Origin: Lachnospiraceae bacterium YSD2013
GTDB lineage: Bacteria > Bacillota > Clostridia > Lachnospirales > Lachnospiraceae
DNA: 64,000 bases
Direction: 5' to 3'
Assembly: GCA_900100895.1 (NCBI GenBank)
Contig: FMTX01000012.1
Location: 62,001 to 126,000, forward strand
The position numbers and the translations under genes were made by a program. Shown here one piece after another: positions 57,443 through 64,000 of the stretch. Below the pieces are notes generated by a model. The model was not told the DNA's origin. It did no database searches and worked only from the letters and a program-made list of their open reading frames with translations. Numbering within the stretch: position 1 is the first letter of the stretch; every line of letters starts with the position of its first letter.

Positions 57443-58679
57443 CTGGTACAAAATCGATAACGTGGCCAAGGTATTTCTTGCCACGGTTGATAAAAGAGAC
57501 ACAAGAGCGATGCGTGTAACCTGCACGCTTAAGGAGGAGGTCGACCCTGAACTTCTTAAGCAGGCGGTTCTTTCCGCAATCGAAGATCGCCCGCAGATGC
57601 AGGTGAGGATTCGTCGCGGCCTTTTCTGGCACTATATGGAGGATACGAGTATTCTGCCTACGGTGAGAGAAGAGGATGACAGGATTTGTCCCCTTCTTTA
57701 TACTCCGTCGAAGACTATGCTTCACTATCAGGTGACGTACTTCGGTCGTAGAATCAATCTGGACATTTTCCATGTGCTCACCGACGGAACGGGTGCGATG
57801 GAGTTTCTTAACATCATCGTGCTTGATTATTTAAGACTTAAGTATCCCGGCAAGTTCACGGATGTGACCATTCATTCGGGCGCGTCGGACGGAGAGCTTA
57901 ATCAGGACAGCTACAGGCAGTTTTTCGGAAGCAAGAATTTATCGGGAAGCTCCGACAATAAGGTGGCATATCATCCCGGCGGAATTAAGCTTCCGTACAA
58001 TCAGCTGCAGTTTTTTGAAATAATGTTTCCGACCTCTCAGGTGCTTCCGAGGGCCAAGGAGATAAAGGTTTCTTTGACCAGTTACCTGGGAGCGCTTTGG
58101 ATGCTTGCGATTCGTGACGAGATGCCTCCGCGCCGGAGAAATATGCCGGTGACAATCTCGCTTCCCGTGAACCTTCGCAACTACTACCCCTCGAAGACCG
58201 CGAGAAATTTCTTTAACAGCGTGACGGTAACGCATGTCTTTGACAGCGATATTACGCTTGAGGAACTTGCGGCTGAATTCGATGCTGAGTTTAAGAGTAA
58301 GCTTACTGAAGAGAACGTTAAGAAGCAGATGGACAACTTCGAGACCATGGAGTATGTGGCTCCTGTTAGAGTGGTTCCGCTTATTATCAAGCAACGCGTG
58401 GTAAGATTCTTTGCCAAGAAAGCGGCCAAGAAAGTGTCGATGACCTTCTCCAACATGGGTGTGCAGAGGCCTCCGGCTGAGGTTGGAGAAATGATTGATA
58501 ATTACAGCGGCTTTTGCAGTACCAACACAGTATTTTCGACTATGTTCAGCTACGGCGACAAGCTTACTTTGGGCGTTTCCTACGCTTATATCAATACCGG
58601 TGTAGTAAAGAATTTTGTTAGGTACTTATCCGAGTCGGGAGTTGACATTACGGTAAGCGCAACGGAGGTGATCAAATGA
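57429..58679 (+). CDS. Condensation-domain-like acyltransferase
   Basis: A 416-residue protein starting at ATG 57429 inside the esterase gene. The H-x-x-x-D-G motif of the condensation/chloramphenicol-acetyltransferase fold is FHVLTDGTGAMEF (about 117-123). MPVTISLPVNLRNYYPSKTARNFFNSVTV is the typical latch region. These enzymes transfer acyl groups to hydroxyls or amines, as in PapA5 or alcohol acetyltransferases. Tight overlaps on both sides (14 and 4 bases) indicate a coupled unit with the esterase and the membrane protein. Confidence 0.8.
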   Translation: MESTNWYKIDNVAKVFLATVDKRDTRAMRVTCTLKEEVDPELLKQAVLSAIEDRPQMQVRIRRGLFWHYMEDTSILPTVREEDDRICPLLYTPSKTMLHYQVTYFGRRINLDIFHVLTDGTGAMEFLNIIVLDYLRLKYPGKFTDVTIHSGASDGELNQDSYRQFFGSKNLSGSSDNKVAYHPGGIKLPYNQLQFFEIMFPTSQVLPRAKEIKVSLTSYLGALWMLAIRDEMPPRRRNMPVTISLPVNLRNYYPSKTARNFFNSVTVTHVFDSDITLEELAAEFDAEFKSKLTEENVKKQMDNFETMEYVAPVRVVPLIIKQRVVRFFAKKAAKKVSMTFSNMGVQRPPAEVGEMIDNYSGFCSTNTVFSTMFSYGDKLTLGVSYAYINTGVVKNFVRYLSESGVDITVSATEVIK

Positions 58680-59344
58680 GACGATGCCCTTATTGTAAAG
58701 TTGAAATCACGGGCGACCTCTATAAATGCCCCTTATGCCAGAGCAAGTTAATGGGAACCGTGGAAGAGCCTTATTTTCCCAAGTTGGAGGCCCAGAAGAA
58801 GCGGTCGATAATATACAAGCTTCAGTTATTCTTTGTGTGGGTGGTGCTGATTGTCGGAATCGGCCTTGACTTCATGGTAGGTTTAAGACTTCCGTCATAT
58901 CCGACGCTTCATTGGAGCGTGCTTCTTGCTATGTGGCTTGTGACCTTCGAATTTGGTATTATGCGCCAGTTTAAACCGGGCACCGGTTCCGCCGGCAAGG
59001 TAACCACGCTTACGCTTTTTACCATTGCTTTATGGTGCGTTACCGCCTACTACTTCGGATTCATGCAGGTTACGCTTGATATAGCGGTTCCAAGCGCCCT
59101 GGCAGCAGTCATCATAACCAATTTCATACTTGTTATGATAGACAAAAACGGAAACACTATGTCGTACCTTCTTTCGGCACTGTTCCTTGGAGTGGTACCG
59201 AGCGTAATTCAGTTCTTTGTAAGAGATTCCATGCCGCTTGCATGGGCTATCTGCACCATGATCGGTGTTGTGCTGTTTGCGGGAGCGCTTATATTCAAGG
59301 GAAAGGCCGTAATTGCGGAGTTTCAGAAGCGATTCCACGTATAG
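58676..59344 (+). CDS. DUF6320 zinc-ribbon membrane protein
   Basis: A 222-residue protein. It starts with a zinc ribbon (RRCPYCKVEITGDLYKCPLCQSKLMG) followed by six hydrophobic segments (about 45-210). This is the DUF6320 arrangement known in clostridia next to condensation-like and esterase genes. It overlaps the condensation-like gene by four bases (ATGA). The role is unknown; it may anchor or feed the acyltransferase at the membrane. Confidence 0.8.
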   Translation: MRRCPYCKVEITGDLYKCPLCQSKLMGTVEEPYFPKLEAQKKRSIIYKLQLFFVWVVLIVGIGLDFMVGLRLPSYPTLHWSVLLAMWLVTFEFGIMRQFKPGTGSAGKVTTLTLFTIALWCVTAYYFGFMQVTLDIAVPSALAAVIITNFILVMIDKNGNTMSYLLSALFLGVVPSVIQFFVRDSMPLAWAICTMIGVVLFAGALIFKGKAVIAEFQKRFHV

Positions 59345-59370
59345 AAACTAAATTAAATAAAGAGATAAAA

Positions 59371-59404
59371 AGGCCGAAGAGACGTAATTTTCTTCGGCTT
59401 TTTG
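59371..59404 (+). terminator. Terminator after the DUF6320 operon
   Basis: GCCGAAGA (59373-59380) pairs with TCTTCGGC (59391-59398), followed by TTTTTGG. Confidence 0.85.
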
Positions 59405-59500
59405 GTTCATAAGAAAATTATAACCTGTAAATTACGGATTTAGCAGTATAATGCGCACTATAGGTCTGCTATAATCAAGACATAAGAGAGGAGGTCATTT

Positions 59501-59833
59501 ATGGGTAGTGTAATTATTTGGTTGGTTATAATGGTTCCGGTGAGCGTATGCTTTACAGCACTCGGGGTGTATGCATGGAAGCGTGTAAAGCCCATGTGGT
59601 TTTGGTCGGGCAGCACTGTCGGGGAAGAAGAAATATCAAATGTTCCGGCATACAACAGAGCCAACGGAATCATGTGGATTGTATTTTCTTTATTATTCTG
59701 GGCATGCACGATTTTAGGATTTGTTAGTATGAAGATTGCAGGGCTAATAATGCTTATAGGATGCGTTTTATGCGTACCCGTGCTTCCGATTGTATACGGA
59801 AAGATTTATAGAAAGTACAGGAGAGAAGAGTAA
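59501..59833 (+). CDS. Small membrane protein
   Basis: A 110-residue protein with AGGAGG upstream of the ATG. Hydrophobic segments at about 3-22, 56-75 and 78-98. The cytoplasmic loop VKPMWFWSGSTVGEEEISNVPAYNRANG precedes the second segment and recalls DUF3784-like small membrane proteins, but the match is loose. It is four bases from the zinc-ribbon gene at 59837, so both are probably one operon. Confidence 0.65.
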   Translation: MGSVIIWLVIMVPVSVCFTALGVYAWKRVKPMWFWSGSTVGEEEISNVPAYNRANGIMWIVFSLLFWACTILGFVSMKIAGLIMLIGCVLCVPVLPIVYGKIYRKYRREE

Positions 59834-59836
59834 ACT

Positions 59837-61102
59837 ATGTCCGATAACAGAGAGAAAATAATCAACGACTTTCGTGAAGAAATAAAGCATGCCTACGAGC
59901 CGGGCGCCAAGGTCATGTCGGCGGATAGGGAGCTTAGATTCTGCTTCGAACTTCAGAGAGACAGACTCAGTAAAAAGAAACTCACCTGCACGGAGGAAAT
60001 GGTTCGACGCGGCGTATTTGAAAGCCCCCGTAATAACATTCGTTCGTGGAATGACGGCCATTACCGGACTACATGGGCCGTTGATAATATAGAGCATACA
60101 AAGACGTACTCACGAGACGGTATGCGCATGTACAAGAAGAGCGGAAAACAGTTAATCTACGAGACTGTTGTGGATGTGCATGACGGTGAGGATGTAAGTA
60201 ACGATAATTACTGCTGTCCCAATTGCGGAGCGGTATCGACTATCGCGGCATTGCAGGAAGGATGCCCTCATTGCGGTACTTCGTTTAAGATGACGGAACT
60301 TTATCCTAAGGTTTCCAATTTCTTTTACGTGCGCGATATAGCAGGAAACGGCAAGGAGTTGTGGCATACTGTGCTGAAGCATGGGCTGTGCTTGTTGCCT
60401 GTAACTTTCGGACTATTTCTGTGGACAGGTTATTCAGAGAATGGAATAGCTCCGATAGAGTATATTCAGAACCCGGGCAAACTGATATGGTTGCTCGTGT
60501 GTATGGTGATTATGACACCTATCGTAGGATACATGGGTTTCTTTTTACACATGTTCGGTATGGCGCTTAAAGCGATGATAATGGACTTGCCGCTCATATT
60601 CTCAATCATTACTTCGCGCAGTTCTTTTGCCTACAGAATGTCGCAGATTTGTCCTGAGTACACCTTCGAGCGGTTCTCGGCCAGAATGATGTCGCTGTTA
60701 AAGATAGTAGCGTACTCAGACCGCGACGATGAGCTTCCTTTCTACAAAGGAAAAGACTTGGGAAGTCTGTTTGATGACGTTACAGATATAACTTTCCGCG
60801 GAATGGCTACCTGTAAGCAGGTACGAGTACGAGATAACATGGTCTATGTCACCGCAGACCTTTACGTAGAGACTGAGCGCGACTGCGGCACTAAGATTAA
60901 GGCTAAGAGAGAGACCTACCGTGTTACCGCCGGAAGAAGGCTCGACGTTCCTTTTACCACCAACTTCTCAATTACGGAAATCGAGTGTAAGTCCTGCGGC
61001 GGAAGCTTTAATGCCTACAAGACTAATAAGTGCCCGTACTGCGGCACCGAATACAGACCCGAGTACGAGGATTGGGCTTTGTATGACATTAAGAAGAGAT
61101 AA
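59837..61102 (+). CDS. Zinc-ribbon membrane protein, Tim44-like fold possible
   Basis: A 421-residue protein. An N-terminal soluble part (about 1-120) is followed by a zinc ribbon (YCCPNCGAVS, GCPHCG), two membrane segments (about 185-200, 215-245), a soluble region (FERFSARMMSLLKIVAYSDR, then ITFRGMATCKQVRVRDNMVYVTADLYVETERD) that looks like a Tim44/TIM44-like domain, and a second zinc ribbon (IECKSCGGSF, KCPYCGTEY). Proteins of this design occur in Lachnospiraceae without known role. Probably a membrane-bound assembly or quality-control factor. Confidence 0.65.
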   Translation: MSDNREKIINDFREEIKHAYEPGAKVMSADRELRFCFELQRDRLSKKKLTCTEEMVRRGVFESPRNNIRSWNDGHYRTTWAVDNIEHTKTYSRDGMRMYKKSGKQLIYETVVDVHDGEDVSNDNYCCPNCGAVSTIAALQEGCPHCGTSFKMTELYPKVSNFFYVRDIAGNGKELWHTVLKHGLCLLPVTFGLFLWTGYSENGIAPIEYIQNPGKLIWLLVCMVIMTPIVGYMGFFLHMFGMALKAMIMDLPLIFSIITSRSSFAYRMSQICPEYTFERFSARMMSLLKIVAYSDRDDELPFYKGKDLGSLFDDVTDITFRGMATCKQVRVRDNMVYVTADLYVETERDCGTKIKAKRETYRVTAGRRLDVPFTTNFSITEIECKSCGGSFNAYKTNKCPYCGTEYRPEYEDWALYDIKKR

Positions 61103-61117
61103 TAGGAGGATACGTAA

Positions 61118-61387
61118 ATGGAGTTGGTAATCATCTGTTTATGTCCGTTGATGTGTTTACTGTTGCTTTTCTTGGTTAAGAAGAAATCTATTTTCTCACT
61201 TATAACCGTTCTTGCAACACTGGCGATAATCGCGATAGAAGTTGCATCGGCACTCACATCATCAGACTTTCACGTAGCGGCATTTGCCTTCCAGCTATTC
61301 ATCCCGGCGCAGTTAATCACACTTGCGCTCACGCTGATAATCGGTAATGTGGCAATAATGCTCAGAATCAGGAAAATGAAAAATTAA
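61118..61387 (+). CDS. Small three-span membrane protein
   Basis: An 89-residue hydrophobic protein (segments about 2-18, 25-47, 52-79) with TAGGAGG upstream. No recognised family. It follows the zinc-ribbon protein by 15 bp and belongs to the same transcript. Confidence 0.65.
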   Translation: MELVIICLCPLMCLLLLFLVKKKSIFSLITVLATLAIIAIEVASALTSSDFHVAAFAFQLFIPAQLITLALTLIIGNVAIMLRIRKMKN

Positions 61388-61520
61388 GAATGAAATAAGA
61401 AACCTTCGGCTCCGACCCCTTATATACGAAGAATCACTATGGTATAATAGCAAGAGTGTGATATCGAATGCGAGAGGTTATTCTGATTGACAGGGAGTGA
61501 CCGAGGGGAGAAGTTTTTTA

Positions 61521-62858
61521 ATGAAGAAAGCGAAAGTTATTCTGACCACTGTTGTGGTACTTGCACTGCTAAGCGGTGTGGGTGTTCTGGCAGCTATAGT
61601 ACTTTCGGAAATGCAGAGTAAAAACGAGGTTGGCAGCGTAGAGCTGATGCCCGAGACACCTATAGAAGTTGTTTCCGTTTCAGAGGAGCCCGAGCCCGAA
61701 CCTGAATCGGTCGAAGAAGGCTTTACGCACGAGGAGCGTGCTGAGCTTATGAAGGCCGCTACGAAGACCACCGTTCTGGCACTCAGTACTGCATGGACAG
61801 AAGCCGACAGTGTGGCACAGGCTGAGTTCAAGGCTAAGGCTGAAGAAGAGGCCCGCAAGAAAGCCGAAGAAGAGGCCAAGAAAAAGGCCGAGGAAGAAGC
61901 CGCCAGAGCCAAGGCAGCCGAGGAAGCTCTTAAGCAGACGGGCGAAGACACCAAAGCCCCCGTGTTCCTCTATTACAGGGCCAATCCCAAGATTAAGCAG
62001 GGCGATACTTTCAACGTACATTCATTTATAGGATATGCGGACGACGTAGACAGAAACGTCGACCTTAACGTGCAGGGTTCGGTGGATACTTCTACCCTTG
62101 GCACATACAATCTCACCATCACCATTACCGACGACGTAGGCCGCTCGACGACCAAGAACATGGAAGTCAAAGTTATAGCCGCAGGCGGAGGCGGTGGCGG
62201 TACCGGAGAGGACAACCCCACCGGCAAGGAACAGTTCTCGGATTTTATAGCCGGTTACAAGAACGAGAACACAATGCTTGGTATCGATGTATCAAGATGG
62301 CAGGGTGACATAGATTTTCAGAAGTGTAAAAACGCGGGTTGCGAGTTCGTCTACATGAGACTTGGCGGCTACGATGAGAAAGAACACTATACCGACAGAT
62401 ATTACGTTCAGAACATGAGCGGAGCTCTGGCAGCAGGCATGAAGGTAGGCATCTACTGGCACGCTGAGGAGAGCGGTCCCGAAGAGATTAAGGCAAGTGT
62501 TAAGTACCTTATGGGAGTTTTGGGCGGACAGAAGCTTGATTTCCCGATTGCCTACGACTGGGAAGATTACAAGAACTTTGAGAACTACGGCATGAACCTT
62601 CAGGACTTAAACAACCTCCTTGTATACTTCGAACAGGAAGTTGAGTCTTACGGTTATAAAGCATGTCTCTACGGAAGTAAGAATGCCCAGAATACTATCT
62701 GGACCAAGCCGAAAAAGAACCCGGTATGGCTTGCCCAGTACAACACCTCCACCAACTACGAAGGCGAGTACTTCATGTGGCAGCACTCCAGCACCGGTCG
62801 TATCGACGGTATCGCGGGCGACGTAGACTTAGACGTATATTACCCCAACAAATATTGA
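61521..62858 (+). CDS. Secreted GH25 lysozyme with coiled stalk and Ig-like domain
   Basis: A 445-residue protein starting at ATG 61521. An N-terminal hydrophobic segment (about 5-27) works as signal or anchor. An acidic Glu/Pro stretch, a Lys/Glu/Ala coiled stalk (about 105-140), an Ig-like DUF5011-type domain (about 145-225) and a glycine linker follow. The C-terminal GH25 muramidase starts LGIDVSRWQGDIDFQKCKNAGCEF and has FPIAYDWEDY with the catalytic acidic pair. It cleaves peptidoglycan between MurNAc and GlcNAc and probably acts in wall turnover while tethered. Confidence 0.92.
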   Translation: MKKAKVILTTVVVLALLSGVGVLAAIVLSEMQSKNEVGSVELMPETPIEVVSVSEEPEPEPESVEEGFTHEERAELMKAATKTTVLALSTAWTEADSVAQAEFKAKAEEEARKKAEEEAKKKAEEEAARAKAAEEALKQTGEDTKAPVFLYYRANPKIKQGDTFNVHSFIGYADDVDRNVDLNVQGSVDTSTLGTYNLTITITDDVGRSTTKNMEVKVIAAGGGGGGTGEDNPTGKEQFSDFIAGYKNENTMLGIDVSRWQGDIDFQKCKNAGCEFVYMRLGGYDEKEHYTDRYYVQNMSGALAAGMKVGIYWHAEESGPEEIKASVKYLMGVLGGQKLDFPIAYDWEDYKNFENYGMNLQDLNNLLVYFEQEVESYGYKACLYGSKNAQNTIWTKPKKNPVWLAQYNTSTNYEGEYFMWQHSSTGRIDGIAGDVDLDVYYPNKY

Positions 62859-62870
62859 TAAGCATAAAAT

Positions 62871-62912
62871 AACGGCAGAGCCTGTAGCGAATACAGTTTC
62901 TGCCGTTTTCTT
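62871..62912. terminator. Terminator between convergent GH25 and U32-like genes
   Basis: AACGGCAGA (62871-62879) pairs with TCTGCCGTT, with an inner CTGT/ACAG stem, followed by TTCTTATTTCTTTT. It can serve both strands. Confidence 0.8.
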
Positions 62913-62919
62913 ATTTCTT

Positions 62920-63852
62920 TTATACAATCTTGCGTCTTCCGTTGTCGCTTGGGTCGATTCCGCCGCCGAGACCGTGGAGGACACCGTTAAAATACTTACG
63001 GATGAAGTCCTTGTGCTCGGGCTTTACAAGGTAGTAGATAAGTGAATCCACATAGAATTCCTTACCCTCGCCGCGGCCTACAATCTTAAAGTTCTTAAAG
63101 CCTCTTGCAACATACTCGTCTATCTGATCGTAAGAGATGAAGGAAGGTCGCTTCATGCAGCCTTTGAATAGTCTCTTCTCGGGAGAAGGGTCGCTGCAGA
63201 TAAAACGAATGCGGGTATCATATTCAAGCTGATACTTGGAAATTTCCTTGTAGTGAGCCGCTCTTAACGGACAGTGAGGCTGGCAGGTTTCATTGACCAG
63301 AATCTCTATCTTGTCGGCGCAGGGCTCAAGTTCTTTGAGAACCTTTTCATCGTGATTCAGGTCATAATCAAGTACCACAAGGTAATAGTCTTTTCCAAGC
63401 TCTTCCTTGAGACGATCTAAGCTCAAAATTCGCTTGGTGGTAGAAGATAACACCTTATAGCCGGGATAGGTCTTGCGGATATATTCCTCAAGCGCGGGAC
63501 TGTTAACAAGTACCTGATTCATACCGTTATTGCCGACGTTCATAATCATGTTGCAGTAAGTGTCGTAGGTGTGCTTTTCTTCAAGCAGGACATTGGTCCA
63601 GGTAAAGCGCGCCGGAATGCCGAGAGCGTTGTAAGAACCTATAATCTTTTCGACTTCTTTCTTACCCGTAAATCCCTCTATGATGTTACGGCCTCCGTTC
63701 CAGATTGCACCGGGGAAAGTCCCGTATACAGAACCGATTTTCATGTTTTCTCTGAACATTTCGGGGTATTTTTTCATCGTATCGAACAATACGTGATTGA
63801 TCATTCCGAAGGTGCATAGACCGGGCAGATGCCAGATAGTTTCTTGTGCCAT
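62920..63852 (-). CDS. U32-peptidase-like TIM-barrel protein of unknown function
   Basis: A 310-residue protein read leftwards. HLPGLCTFGMINHVLFDTMKKYPEMFRENM, ARFTWTNVLLEE, NVGNNGMNQVLVNSPALEEYIRKTYPGY and IEILVNETCQPHCPLRAAHY suggest a barrel with an N-E-x-C, C motif, the layout seen in U32-like proteins and their relatives in anaerobes. No hydrolase activity can be claimed. It is transcribed divergently from the gene at 63974. Confidence 0.5.
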   Translation of the reverse strand: MAQETIWHLPGLCTFGMINHVLFDTMKKYPEMFRENMKIGSVYGTFPGAIWNGGRNIIEGFTGKKEVEKIIGSYNALGIPARFTWTNVLLEEKHTYDTYCNMIMNVGNNGMNQVLVNSPALEEYIRKTYPGYKVLSSTTKRILSLDRLKEELGKDYYLVVLDYDLNHDEKVLKELEPCADKIEILVNETCQPHCPLRAAHYKEISKYQLEYDTRIRFICSDPSPEKRLFKGCMKRPSFISYDQIDEYVARGFKNFKIVGRGEGKEFYVDSLIYYLVKPEHKDFIRKYFNGVLHGLGGGIDPSDNGRRKIV

Positions 63853-63973
63853 ATAAACTCCTCAAATACATTTTATACTTAAGTTAGTATACCCGCACGC
63901 CACATGTAAGTCAAACGGGTATTTCTGTGTTATTATGGAAAAAGAAACATATTCTTTTGCCACGGAGGTTGCT

Positions 63974-64000
63974 ATGGCGCGAGGACAGAATCAGAAGTTT
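63974..64000 (+). CDS. Start of a gene, probably a WYL-type regulator (cut by window edge)
   Basis: ATG at 63974 with CGGAGG eight bases upstream starts MARGQNQKF, cut by the window end. This N-terminus is typical of clostridial HTH/WYL regulators that continue with KLLYL. Nine codons cannot prove it. Confidence 0.45.

Noticed and set aside
1-64000. tRNA, rRNA, tmRNA or SRP RNA genes
   Set aside because: I looked for conserved cores (GTTCGAATC-type T-arms, rRNA signatures) and saw no convincing one.

Overview
The window looks like a chromosomal stretch from a motile, Gram-positive anaerobe of the Lachnospiraceae (Butyrivibrio, Pseudobutyrivibrio or Roseburia type). The inference rests on gene content: a FliB-type flagellin methylase, methyl-accepting chemotaxis proteins, a GGDEF sensor, a GH25 lysozyme, a DUF6320 membrane protein, a large serine recombinase preceded by small XRE and sigma-like genes, AGGAGG-type ribosome binding sites and extended -10 promoters. 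No rRNA, tRNA or CRISPR array was seen. Most genes lie on the + strand.

Region 1 (1-9.8 kb) is accessory DNA. It holds the end of an EVE-like protein, a nucleotidyltransferase, a headless SWIM-type protein and a GNAT. An array of GTTCATAA-like motifs spaced about 11 bp apart precedes a dead flavin reductase gene. Two small membrane proteins share an acidic tail. A SAM-I-like attenuator and a second leader RNA with its own mini-ORF follow, then a zinc-ribbon/Vsr-like nuclease and an isochorismatase-fold hydrolase.

Region 2 (9.8-25.6 kb) is the most interesting part and reads as two adjacent candidate defence or conflict operons. The first is a mobile-element-type SF2 helicase, a MoxR AAA+ ATPase and a DUF2201/VWA protein with overlapping genes, followed by a WYL regulator and Sel1-repeat proteins. 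The helicase operon and the WYL gene share a 19-bp motif at their promoters. The second operon lies between two terminators: an unknown protein, a mini zinc ribbon, a patatin-like phospholipase, a TerB-like/dynamin-like GTPase and a LeoA-like dynamin GTPase.

Region 3 (25.6-33.4 kb) is a mobile-element zone: XRE regulators with structured leaders, a sigma-like protein, an intact large serine recombinase and an AlbA_2/Schlafen-type regulator behind a phased operator array. It also has the 3' scar of a second recombinase, an ArsR gene with a truncated permease, and a GH3 fragment.

Region 4 (33.5-38.4 kb) holds motility and signalling genes: MCP, FliB and a diguanylate cyclase. Region 5 (38.5-51.2 kb) is an array of small single-gene units (GNATs, 2H phosphoesterase, tautomerase, APH-type kinase, methyltransferases, glycosyltransferase, immunity-like proteins). 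Several duplicated gene ends lie between them, suggesting repeated gain and loss by recombination.

Region 6 (51.2-64 kb) looks like ordinary genome: a CmpB-like membrane protein, an MCP plus peptide-binding lipoprotein operon without a transporter, an esterase/condensation-like/DUF6320 trio, zinc-ribbon membrane proteins, a GH25 lysozyme, a U32-like protein and the start of a probable WYL-type regulator.
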